Of a stretch of 64,000 nucleotides of DNA, positions 1 through 7,686 are shown in pieces. Position numbers and translations under genes: made by a program. Origin of the DNA: CAYNLK01 sp964398055 (GTDB lineage: Bacteria; Chloroflexota; Anaerolineae; 4572-78; J111); the NCBI GenBank assembly GCA_964398055.1, contig CAYNLK010000024.1, positions 1 to 64,000 of the forward strand, written 5' to 3'. The notes under the pieces are model-generated. The model had not been told where the DNA came from and did not search any database. It was given only the letters and a program-made list of their open reading frames with translations. The stretch's first letter is position 1; every line of letters begins with the position of its first letter.

Positions 1-84
1 TTACAACTACCGCTTGCCATAGAAGGCTTTGGTCAGTGGGTCACAACTTGCCCAGTCGCAAGCGCCTAAACTCACTCGTTAGGC
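1..84 (+). repeat. 3' part of an integron attC site, cut by the window start
   Basis: A GTTAGGC core (78-84), the usual right end of an attC site, is preceded by GCAAGCG (57-63), which pairs with CGCTTGC (11-17). This is how the inner arms of an attC fold. The left core lies outside the window, so only the right part is visible. It bounds the left side of the toxin-antitoxin cassette. The call rests mainly on the clear attC at the other end of that cassette. Confidence 0.5.
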
Positions 85-120
85 GGCCGAACACCAGTCG
101 AAGTATCCTGGTCAGCCGGA

Positions 121-157
121 TTGACATTACTAAAATATAGACTATAATTTTAGTCAA
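121..157 (+). promoter_or_regulatory. Cassette promoter overlapping an operator-like inverted repeat
   Basis: TTGACA (121-126) and TATAAT (143-148), spaced by 16 bp, form a consensus sigma-70 promoter. The same stretch is an imperfect dyad: ACTAAAATATAG (129-140) mirrors CTATAATTTTAGT (142-154), and TTGAC (121-125) mirrors GTCAA (153-157). A start site 7 bp after the -10 box falls within 2 bp of the toxin ATG, so the mRNA would be essentially leaderless. Binding by the toxin-antitoxin complex is inferred from how such modules usually autoregulate. Confidence 0.65.
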
Positions 158-480
158 TGGTCCGTCAACCCAAGTTCACCCTAACCTTTGCCCCAGAAAC
201 CCTGGATCATCTTGATCTGATCGAGCGTAAATATCATCGTCTGATCCAAAAGACGATTGACGAGCAGTTAAGCTACACTCCAGAGAAAAAAACTCGTAAT
301 CGTAAACCGCTCGACCAACCTGCCCCCTTCGGTGCGACTTGGGAATTACGGTTTGGACCAAATAATCGCTTCCGAGTTCTGTATGAAGTTGAGGCTGGGG
401 AACAAATCGTCGGGGTGTTGGCCATTGGGATCAAGGAAGGAAATAAGTTATTGATTGGTGGAGAGGAGTTTGAGGCATGA
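157..480 (+). CDS. RelE/ParE-family toxin of a type II toxin-antitoxin module
   Basis: This 107-residue protein fits the RelE/ParE fold. It has an N-terminal helical part, a central WELRFGPNNRFRVLYEV stretch typical of the family core, and a C-terminal strand rich in Lys and Gly. Family members are either ribosome-dependent mRNA interferases (RelE type) or gyrase inhibitors (ParE type), and the sequence alone does not decide which. The gene overlaps the downstream antitoxin by 4 bp (ATGA). Toxin-first order is the reverse of most RelBE modules but occurs in HigBA-like ones. It sits inside an attC-bounded cassette and has its own promoter. There is no Shine-Dalgarno sequence, in line with a leaderless start. 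Confidence 0.8.
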   Translation: MVRQPKFTLTFAPETLDHLDLIERKYHRLIQKTIDEQLSYTPEKKTRNRKPLDQPAPFGATWELRFGPNNRFRVLYEVEAGEQIVGVLAIGIKEGNKLLIGGEEFEA

Positions 481-788
481 GAATTGCACCGCTGGCAGAT
501 GTAAAAGCACGGCTGAGCGCATATGTGGAACAAGCCGAGACCGAAGGGCCAATTGTTATCACTCGGAATGGTAAGGCTGTGGCTGTCCTACTGGCTCCGA
601 TGGATGATGAAGACCTGGAGAGTTTAATTTTAGCGCGTTCACCCCGTTTTCAAGCGTTATTAGAAAAATCAAGACAGAGTATTAAGGCAGGTAAAGGGTT
701 ATCGCACGAGGAATTTTGGAAAGCTGTGGCGGAGCGTGACAAACAAAAAGAAGAGGTGGAGTCTGTTTCCCCTGAAAAGGCCGCCTAA
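477..788 (+). CDS. Phd/YefM-family antitoxin
   Basis: This 103-residue protein starts with the Phd/YefM pattern: a VKARLSAYVEQ helix followed by GPIVITRNGKAVAVLLAP, which forms the dimeric DNA-binding fold. The C-terminal half (about 45-103) is charged and helical and is the part expected to wrap the toxin. Its ATG lies within the end of the toxin gene, so translation is probably coupled. The stop codon (786-788) lies inside the left core of the attC site, a compact arrangement typical of integron cassettes. It should neutralise the toxin and, with it, repress the promoter at 121-157. Confidence 0.82.
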   Translation: MRIAPLADVKARLSAYVEQAETEGPIVITRNGKAVAVLLAPMDDEDLESLILARSPRFQALLEKSRQSIKAGKGLSHEEFWKAVAERDKQKEEVESVSPEKAA

Positions 789-906
789 CAAGCATTTCAA
801 CCCGACTTGCTCCCGCTGCGATTTTCAACCACTCTTTGCTGGCTGTGTTGGTTGATAATGAGGCTAACCTTGTCGGCCCGCAAGCGGGTTAAATGCGGCG
901 TTAGCC
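783..906 (+). repeat. Integron attC recombination site (124 bp)
   Basis: The left end GCCTAAC (783-789) and right end GTTAGCC (900-906) are inverted core sites. The arms next to them also pair: GCATTTCAACCCGACTTGC on the left matches the complement of GCAAGCGGGTTAAATGC on the right, with single unpaired bases of the kind attC sites use to mark the recombinogenic strand. The right core ends GCC rather than the usual GGC. Recombination would occur between 900 and 901, so the upstream cassette runs from about 79 to 900. Confidence 0.85.
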
Positions 907-979
907 ACTGCAAATTTATTTGTCGTATTCATTCTTTCAAGATAGTTCGTATTTTATGTAGCTCAGAAGGAATAACACT

Positions 980-1454
980 ATGAAAATGGTACCTGTTCCA
1001 GATTTGTATCTTGGTTTTCGAGACGCAGAAAACTACAAACGTAGGGAGGAAAAGGAGACATTTAACCAAATTTTTCTCAGAACCCCTGAACTTGATCGCC
1101 TTTGTGCGCCAAGTACCTCCTTCCTAATCGGGGAAAAAGGTACTGGTAAAACAGTATATGCTATCTATGCTATCTATATGTCAAATGTGCAATATAACAA
1201 CACGATTGCTTCGCTAAAATACATCCGAGAAACTGAATACCGGAAGTTTGTTGCGCTTAAAGAGGCAAATCATCTCACATTGTCTGATTATACAAGTATT
1301 TGGGGTCGTATGCCGAAAGTTGTGTAAATTGCCCTTTGCACACGTGAACATCGGCCTTTTTACACACAAATTGCAACACGACCGTATTTGGAGAGTAATC
1401 ATATATCTGCTATTAGCCCAACAAATCAAGGATAGAGAGAAAGAAGAGTCTTTT
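980..1454 (+). pseudogene. Broken P-loop ATPase gene (Sll1717-like), second cassette gene
   Basis: The reading frame starts at ATG 980. It encodes an N-terminal region with a GEKGTGKT Walker A motif (about residues 51-58), then a SLKYIRETEYRKF-type segment that I associate with the Sll1717 P-loop ATPase family. At 1304 an 80-bp insertion shifts the frame into a stop at 1327. If the insertion and one copy of its 8-bp repeat are removed, the frame continues as SIWRVIIYLLLAQQIKD until the IS element begins near 1455. No 3' remainder is found beyond the IS, so the C-terminal part is lost. It follows an attC directly and was probably a cassette gene. Confidence 0.7.
1304..1383. mobile_element. 80-bp MITE-like insertion with 8-bp target duplication
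   Basis: The element begins GGTCGT and ends ACGACC. Its two halves are imperfectly complementary over most of their length (TTGTGTAA near 1319 against TTACACACAA near 1360). It is bounded by the exact 8-bp direct repeat GTATTTGG (1296-1303 and 1384-1391). Taking out the element plus one repeat restores the ATPase reading frame, strong evidence for a real insertion. It is far too short to encode a transposase, so it must have been moved by one supplied in trans. Confidence 0.8.
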
Positions 1455-3664
1455 CTTAAGCCTAAATTTCGCACATTAAGAATTGAATAGAGAGACAAGA
1501 AGTGGCGAAGATGCTCCATTAGTGGCAAAGTATAAGGCGACCAACCCAAACCTTGCCGGACACGGAGTGTCTTCCAATGAATTTTGCCACAAAAACAGCG
1601 GTCACCCGAATTTTGGTCTGGTTGATCTGGTGCATGGCCTTGTTGGTTTTCATTCAACCGACCGCCTGGCCGAGATATCAGCCGGATAATCCGGTTCCCC
1701 TGCTGGGGCTGGTCAGCCACGACCACCGGGACAGGCCACTCTTTCCCTGGCAGAGCCGTTATCGCTGGAAGAAATGGGCCTTAGCCCAATACCGGAGTTG
1801 GCAGCGGGCCTATCGCCAGGCCAAACGGACCGCGCTGCTGGCGCAGTTGGCCTGGCGGGGGGTACTGACGATGGCCCAGGTCGTCGATTGGCTGACCGCC
1901 CGGCAACTGAAGTATCAGTTGGGGGCGTTACCAGTGTTGTATGCCCTGCTGGAAACGCTCAAAGTACGCCAGATCATTAACCGTCACTGTCCGACCCAGG
2001 CTGAGGTGGACCACGGCACGGTGGCGGTGGTGCTGTTGTTGAACCGGCTGATGCTGCCCTTGCCGTTGTACCAGATCGCCGATTGGGTGGGGCAGACCGT
2101 GCTGGTGGCTATCCTGGGTATTCCGGCGGCCAAATTCAACGATGACCGGTTGGGGCGTACTTTGGATGCCCTCTCGCCCCACCTGGAAGCGATCTGGCTG
2201 GAGGTGGTCGAAACGGCCCTGCTCAAAGCCGACATCGACCTGTCCCTGATCTTCTACGACCTGACCGCCTTCGTGACTCACGGTCGCTATCCCGACAGCG
2301 ACCTGATTGACTTTGGGTTTGCCCACAACACCCCCAGTAACAAGCGCAAGTTCAAAACCGGGCTGAACGTGACCGCCGATGGCAACCTGCCCTGGCTCTA
2401 CCGGCTGTGGTCGGGCCGGACGGCTGACCAGGCCACCGTGCAAAGCAATATGGATAACCTGGCGCAGTGGTTGGGTCGACACGGCTATCGGTTGTCAGAA
2501 ACTCTGGTTGTGGGTGACCGGGCCATGCTGAACGATGAAATTGCGCTGAGTTATGACCGGTACCAGTTGCGCTATCTGGCCGGACTACGCTGTCTGCGCC
2601 AAGAAGACAAAGCCTGGTTGACCCACTGGCCGGAAGAACAGTTCAACGCCTTTCCCCTGACCGACGACCAACCGGGCCGATACTGGGGCCGCGGCTGTCA
2701 GGTCACCTTCAGCCACCAGGGCCAGACTGCCACCCACAAAGGGCTGGTGGTCCTGGCGGGCCCCATCCGCGACCAACTCCGACAAAGCCGTGATAGCCAG
2801 TTGACCGCTTTGGCCCAGGAGTTAGCCCAGGTCAGAGCCCAGATTGGCCAGCCGCGCCTGCGCACCGTCAAGGCCGTCCAGCGCCGGGCTCAGGCTCGCT
2901 TACGAGACTGCCCGGTCGGTCAACTGATGTCAGTCAACGCCTATCAAACCGAGGCCGGTCAAGTTGAGCTGGACTGGCAGATCGACACCTACGCTTTGTG
3001 GCAAGCCGAGCAGCGGGATGGGCGCTATTTGTTGGTCACCAACGATTGGTCCTTGTCGCACCAGCAGATGTTCCAGCTTTATCGAGCCAAGGACGGGGTG
3101 GAAAAACGCTTCCATATTTGCAAAAGCGACTTGCAGGTCTCGCCGGTGTACCTCCATCAAGACCAGCGCATTGCCTCGATGTTGCTGCTGAACATGCTGG
3201 CTTTGCTGGCTTACACCCTGCTGGAACGCCAACTCCGCCAGCAAGGGCTGCCACTCACCACTCGCCAACTGCTCAAGCGGCTGGAACAACTGACCCTGAT
3301 TGAAACTCACTGCCACGATGGTAGTTGCCTGCGCCGCCTGACCCCGCTTGACCCGGCGGTCTCTTCGATCCTGTCACTGGTCGCCCTGGCCCTCGACGAG
3401 TTGCTGCACACCACGGTCACCCGCTCCCAACCTTTGTTGCCCGCCCGCACATCTTCGCCAGCCATTGACTGCCTCAGGCGATGTTGACCGTTGGCCTGAC
3501 CCGGGCCTCAGTGCGCCTGTTGGCCCAAACGGCAGCCGCTAACCCGACCGGTCGGGTCTGAACGCCCCTTTTTTTCTTGGCCCAGTCGGATAACCCTGCC
3601 ATCGGGCAGCCTGCGACTTTCTGTCTCTCTATTCAATTGGAAAAGTGCGAAATTTAGGCTTAGG
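1455..3664 (+). mobile_element. IS1634-like insertion sequence with long terminal inverted repeats
   Basis: The ends are inverted copies of about 45 bp. Both read CCTAAATTTCGCAC, then AATTGAATAGAGAGACA (left 1461-1497, right 3621-3657 on the complement). The outer bases are CTTAAG on the left and CCTAAG on the right. It contains one transposase gene. No target duplication is evident: the left flank reads GAGTCTTTT and the right flank AAAAATAAATG. With the missing ATPase tail, this suggests that a deletion or recombination followed insertion. The right end supplies an AGGA next to the start of the following histidine kinase gene. Confidence 0.8.
1553..3487 (+). CDS. IS1634-family DDE transposase
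   Basis: The protein has the family layout: a DUF4277-like N-terminal domain around residues 120-190, then an RNase H-like catalytic core. Likely catalytic residues are Asp236 in FYDLTAF, Asp322 in VVGDRAM and Glu517 in KDGVEKRF. The C-terminal helical part is also family-like. At 644 residues it is somewhat long, and the first 40 residues form an odd hydrophobic stretch, so the true start may be a later codon such as ATG 1577. No frameshift is seen within the gene, so the element may be active. It lies wholly between the two inverted repeats. Confidence 0.85.
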   Translation: MPDTECLPMNFATKTAVTRILVWLIWCMALLVFIQPTAWPRYQPDNPVPLLGLVSHDHRDRPLFPWQSRYRWKKWALAQYRSWQRAYRQAKRTALLAQLAWRGVLTMAQVVDWLTARQLKYQLGALPVLYALLETLKVRQIINRHCPTQAEVDHGTVAVVLLLNRLMLPLPLYQIADWVGQTVLVAILGIPAAKFNDDRLGRTLDALSPHLEAIWLEVVETALLKADIDLSLIFYDLTAFVTHGRYPDSDLIDFGFAHNTPSNKRKFKTGLNVTADGNLPWLYRLWSGRTADQATVQSNMDNLAQWLGRHGYRLSETLVVGDRAMLNDEIALSYDRYQLRYLAGLRCLRQEDKAWLTHWPEEQFNAFPLTDDQPGRYWGRGCQVTFSHQGQTATHKGLVVLAGPIRDQLRQSRDSQLTALAQELAQVRAQIGQPRLRTVKAVQRRAQARLRDCPVGQLMSVNAYQTEAGQVELDWQIDTYALWQAEQRDGRYLLVTNDWSLSHQQMFQLYRAKDGVEKRFHICKSDLQVSPVYLHQDQRIASMLLLNMLALLAYTLLERQLRQQGLPLTTRQLLKRLEQLTLIETHCHDGSCLRRLTPLDPAVSSILSLVALALDELLHTTVTRSQPLLPARTSSPAIDCLRRC

Positions 3665-3672
3665 AAAAATAA

Positions 3673-5670
3673 ATGATGGACGACAACTTGATCCGTGAGC
3701 GAGATTTTTACCGGCAACAATGTAACGAACTGGGGGCGCGATTGTTGGTCGCTATGGAGGGGCAGGCGCGCGCCCAACGCCAGGCCACCCGGAGCCGGAC
3801 AACTGCCCGACTGATTCGGGATATCTATGGCCTGGCCGACAAGGAAGTCTCGCTTCTGGAAATTGGGCAGCACTTTTTGCAGATCATCCTTGATACGATG
3901 AGGGTAGACCGGGCAGTTCTGCTCAGCTACCAGCCGGAGCATAACCGTTTTGTCACCTGGTTTAGTTTGGGATTTTGCCAGGCCGAGCCTGATTTTATTA
4001 CGCCGCCAGAGCCTCCGGCTGAATTCTACTTTGCAAATTCAACCACCCCGGCGGCGCCAGAGTTGGACTGGCTGCGCCAGGCTGCCGGCGGCCCGTATCT
4101 ATTATGGACCTTTAACCTTGTGGCCGGGTTAGCCTTGTTGATAAGCAACGACACCGAAGACCAGCACACTTACCCTCCCTTTGAGGCGGCCGATCAAGAG
4201 ATTGTGCAAGGGGCGTTGAGTGTTCTTGTTGACATCATCAAGCGCAAGCGGACCGAACAGGCTTTGCAACAAAGTGAGCAGAAGTACCGGCTGCTGGCCG
4301 AAAATGTAAAGGATGTTATCTGGACCACCGATTTGAATTTTCGCTTCACCTTCGTCAGTCCCTCGGTTGTGGCGCTGTCGGGTTACACCGCTGCAGAAAC
4401 GTTGGACCAAACGATTGACCAGATCCTGACTGAGTCCTCCCTGGCGATTGTGGCCGAAGTTCTGGTCAGAGAAATGGCCCGCGAGCACAGCGCTGAAACG
4501 GTCGATCTGACCAGGTCGGTTATGTTAGAGCTTGAACAGATTCGGAAAGATGGTTCCATCATCCCGGTTGAAATCCGGGCAGGTTTTTTACGGGATGGAG
4601 CCGGCCGTCCCATCGGTATTTTGGGTGTAACCCGAGATATTACGGAACGCCGCCAAGTGGAAGCCGCGCTGCGGGAGAGCGAGCAAAAATACCGGCAATT
4701 GGTGCAATATGCGCCGGCCGGTATTTACGAGATAGATTTTGTGCAGCAGAAGTTGATCAGTGTTAATGACGTGATATGTGAATATACCGGTTACAGTCGT
4801 GAGGAACTGTTGGCCTTAAGTCCGTTTGATCTACTGACAGATGAGAGCAAGTCTCTTTTTGTCCAGCGATTGCAGCAAGGGTTGCAAGGCCAGGCGCTGC
4901 CTGAAGATGTTGAATATAAAATCAAGGCCAAGAATGGTCAGGAATATTGGGTGCTGTTGAATGCCCGCTGGCGATATCAAGACGATAGACCGGTGGGGGC
5001 CACGGTGGTGGTGCACAATATTACCGAACGCAAACTCATTGAAGAACAGATTAAGGCTTCTCTTCACGAAAAACAGGTCTTACTTCAAGAAATTCATCAC
5101 CGGGTCAAGAATAATCTACAAATCATCTCCAGCCTGCTTAGCTTGCAATCGGCTACGGTTCAAGCTCCAGAGGTTCTGCGCAGTTTTTTCGATAGCCAAC
5201 ATCGCATCCGCTCGATGGCCCTCATTCACGAAAAGTTATACCGGTCTGAAAATCTGACTCAGATTGACTTTGCTGACTATATTCGCGACTTGACCGCCTA
5301 TTTGTGGCGCGCCCACAGCGCAACGGAACGAGGCATTGGCTTGAATGTTCAGGCCGAGGACGTCTTGATCAAAATTGATACGGCCGTGCCGTGTGGACTT
5401 ATCCTCAACGAACTGATTTCAAATGCCTTGAAACACGCTTTTCCTGAGGGTCGAACCGGATACATAAATATTGAGCTTAAGCAGGAAAATCAACGCTTAT
5501 GTTTGGTGGTAGGTGATAATGGGGTTGGTTTGCCGGACAATTTTGATTTTAACCGAACCGGTTCATTGGGTCTGCAGTTGGTTGCAACCCTGGTCAGCCA
5601 ACTGGATGGCGTTCTTGAGCAGATTTCTAACCACGGCACCCATTTTAGAATCACTTTTAGCATTGAATGA
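3673..5670 (+). CDS. GAF-PAS-PAS sensor histidine kinase (HisKA_2 type)
   Basis: This 665-residue kinase is cytoplasmic, with no membrane segment. In order it has a short coiled N-terminus, a GAF domain (about 45-190), two PAS domains (about 200-325 and 335-455), a HisKA_2 box EIHHRVKNN with the phospho-accepting His at about 476, and a HATPase_c domain with DNGVGLP and GSLGLQL motifs. HisKA_2 kinases often signal to stand-alone receivers. The next gene, 15 bp downstream, begins with such a receiver and is the natural partner. The start at 3673 is set by AGGA at 3662-3665, which belongs to the IS end, so insertion has replaced the native upstream region. Confidence 0.85.
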   Translation: MMDDNLIRERDFYRQQCNELGARLLVAMEGQARAQRQATRSRTTARLIRDIYGLADKEVSLLEIGQHFLQIILDTMRVDRAVLLSYQPEHNRFVTWFSLGFCQAEPDFITPPEPPAEFYFANSTTPAAPELDWLRQAAGGPYLLWTFNLVAGLALLISNDTEDQHTYPPFEAADQEIVQGALSVLVDIIKRKRTEQALQQSEQKYRLLAENVKDVIWTTDLNFRFTFVSPSVVALSGYTAAETLDQTIDQILTESSLAIVAEVLVREMAREHSAETVDLTRSVMLELEQIRKDGSIIPVEIRAGFLRDGAGRPIGILGVTRDITERRQVEAALRESEQKYRQLVQYAPAGIYEIDFVQQKLISVNDVICEYTGYSREELLALSPFDLLTDESKSLFVQRLQQGLQGQALPEDVEYKIKAKNGQEYWVLLNARWRYQDDRPVGATVVVHNITERKLIEEQIKASLHEKQVLLQEIHHRVKNNLQIISSLLSLQSATVQAPEVLRSFFDSQHRIRSMALIHEKLYRSENLTQIDFADYIRDLTAYLWRAHSATERGIGLNVQAEDVLIKIDTAVPCGLILNELISNALKHAFPEGRTGYINIELKQENQRLCLVVGDNGVGLPDNFDFNRTGSLGLQLVATLVSQLDGVLEQISNHGTHFRITFSIE

Positions 5671-5685
5671 GTTAACGGGAAAATT

Positions 5686-7626
5686 ATGACTGCAACCAAA
5701 GTTCTGGTTGTCGAAGACGAGAGTATCGTTGCCTTAGACATCCAAAGCCGATTAATGAAATTGGGCTATCTTGTGCCGGTCATTGCTACTTCCGGCCTCG
5801 AAGCCATCGATAAAGCTACTGAGACACAACCAGACTTGGTTTTGATGGATATCAAGTTAAAAGGTGAACTTGATGGTATTGAAACCGTGCGGCAATTTCA
5901 GAGTAAATTTGATCTGCCGGTTGTCTACCTCACCGCCTATGCCGACGAAGCCACGCTCCAAAGGGCCAAGATTACGGCTCCAGCCGGTTACCTGCTCAAG
6001 CCGTTTGTGGAAAGAGAACTTCAGACTACCATTGAGATGGCCCTTTACCGGCACAAACTGGAAAAGCAATTGAAAGAAAGCCAGCAGTGGCTGGATACCA
6101 CCTTGCACAGTATCGGTGAGGCAGTGGTTGCTACCGACGCCGCCGGGCGGGTGAAGTTTATGAATCCGACCGCTGAGCAATTGACCGGCTGGCCGGAACA
6201 GGAGGCGCTGGGCCAGCCTCTGCCGGAGATTTTCAGAGTCATCGACGAGGCAAGCGGCCAACCGCTGACTGGCTCCCTGCTGGATGTTTTGGAAAGCGGC
6301 CGGGTGGTCAACTGGAGCGACCAATTGCTCCTGTCCAGGAACGGGTCAGAAATACCGATCGACCAAAGCGCCGCCCCGATTAAAGATGATCACCACAATA
6401 TTATCGGCCTGGTGCTTACTTTTCAAGATATGACGATGAAACGAGCGCTTCAGGCCCAACTGGTCAAACAGGAACGTTTGGCCGCAGTTGGGCGGTTGGC
6501 CGGCGGGATTGCCCACGAATTCAATAATATCTTGACCAGTATCATCGGTTTTGCCCATCTGGCCCGGGCTACGGCCGGTGAGAATACGCTGATTAGCCAG
6601 GACCTGGATCAGGTGATCGAGCAGGGGCAGCGGGCCGCCCATTTGGTTCGGCAAATGCTCGATTTCAGCCGGAAATCAATGCTGCAAAAACGACCGCTGG
6701 CGTTGGCTCCTTTTATTAGAGATACGGTCAAATTATTGAAGCACACCATTCCAGAGCAGATCGAGTTGACCCTTACCATTGACCCCGCCTGTGAAACAGC
6801 AACTGTTGAGGCTGACCCGACCTTGATTCAACAGGTCTTGATGAACCTTGTTTCCAACTCGGTTGATGCGATGTTGGCGGAGGGACCCTTAACTATCCGG
6901 CTCTTTCCTTTTACCGGCCAGCCGGGTGAGTCACTCCCCGGTCAACCCGGTCTCGCCGAGGCAGATCAATTCGGCCGCTGCGCCAACTGGCTGGCTCTGG
7001 CCGTGGCGGATACCGGTTTTGGTATTGCCCCGGAACATTGCTCCCACCTGTTTGAACCATTCTTTAGCACCAAGGAAGTGGGCCAGGGTTCAGGTTTGGG
7101 GCTGGCGCAGGTGTACGGCATTGTTAAGCAGCATCAGGGTGAGATCGAGATTCAGAGCCAGGTAGGCCAGGGGACGGCGGTGACCGTTTATCTACCGGTT
7201 TCGGTCGGCTCTGAGCCAACTCTGTCAGGCCAGCCAAAGGCAAGCCAAATTCTGCGCGGTCAAGGTGAGACAATATTGGTAGTGGAGGAAGGGCCGGAAA
7301 ATGGGGGGATCACTCAAATTACGCTGGAGTATCTGGGATACCGGGTGGTAACGGCCAACCAGCCGAGAGAAGCCTTAGAAATTTATGAGCAACAGCCAGA
7401 TCAAATTGCTGCGATTCTGATAGATATTCTGGCCCCAGGCTTGGGCGGGATCGAATTGATGCAAGCTTTGCACCAACGAAATCCGGCGATTAAGATAGTG
7501 GCTGTAACTCATTACTGGTCTGAATCCGCTCCGTCAACCTTACCGGTATCGGAGTCCATCATTTGGCTGTCAAAACCCTGGACGCCTTCCAAATTGGCCC
7601 AGGTGATCAAACAGGCGTTGTCATAA
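5686..7626 (+). CDS. Hybrid receiver-PAS-histidine kinase-receiver protein
   Basis: Domains in order are an N-terminal receiver (1-120, phospho-acceptor Asp in LVLMDIKL and conserved Lys in LLKPF), a PAS domain (about 130-255), a HisKA domain with HEFNN and His277, a HATPase_c domain (GSGLGLAQVYG G2 box, about 355-505), and a C-terminal receiver (about 525-646). The last receiver keeps an acidic pair (EE), Asp in LIDIL and Lys in LSKPW, so it may work. The gene follows the upstream kinase by 15 bp in the same operon and probably receives phosphate from it. The output is unknown, since no DNA-binding domain is present. Confidence 0.85.
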   Translation: MTATKVLVVEDESIVALDIQSRLMKLGYLVPVIATSGLEAIDKATETQPDLVLMDIKLKGELDGIETVRQFQSKFDLPVVYLTAYADEATLQRAKITAPAGYLLKPFVERELQTTIEMALYRHKLEKQLKESQQWLDTTLHSIGEAVVATDAAGRVKFMNPTAEQLTGWPEQEALGQPLPEIFRVIDEASGQPLTGSLLDVLESGRVVNWSDQLLLSRNGSEIPIDQSAAPIKDDHHNIIGLVLTFQDMTMKRALQAQLVKQERLAAVGRLAGGIAHEFNNILTSIIGFAHLARATAGENTLISQDLDQVIEQGQRAAHLVRQMLDFSRKSMLQKRPLALAPFIRDTVKLLKHTIPEQIELTLTIDPACETATVEADPTLIQQVLMNLVSNSVDAMLAEGPLTIRLFPFTGQPGESLPGQPGLAEADQFGRCANWLALAVADTGFGIAPEHCSHLFEPFFSTKEVGQGSGLGLAQVYGIVKQHQGEIEIQSQVGQGTAVTVYLPVSVGSEPTLSGQPKASQILRGQGETILVVEEGPENGGITQITLEYLGYRVVTANQPREALEIYEQQPDQIAAILIDILAPGLGGIELMQALHQRNPAIKIVAVTHYWSESAPSTLPVSESIIWLSKPWTPSKLAQVIKQALS

Positions 7627-7652
7627 AGTTCCATCCAACTGTCAGAAATAAG

Positions 7653-7681
7653 AACACCCCAGTCCCGGCGGCTGGGGTGTT
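7653..7681. terminator. Bidirectional terminator hairpin
   Basis: AACACCCCAG (7653-7662) pairs perfectly with CTGGGGTGTT (7672-7681) around a 9-base loop. It lies between two convergent genes and probably serves both strands, although the T-tracts are weak. Confidence 0.7.
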
Positions 7682-7686
7682 GGCTT

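Noticed and set aside
1928..2482. A 184-codon minus-strand frame inside the transposase gene
   Set aside because: It mirrors the transposase codons, has no ribosome site and no recognisable domain.
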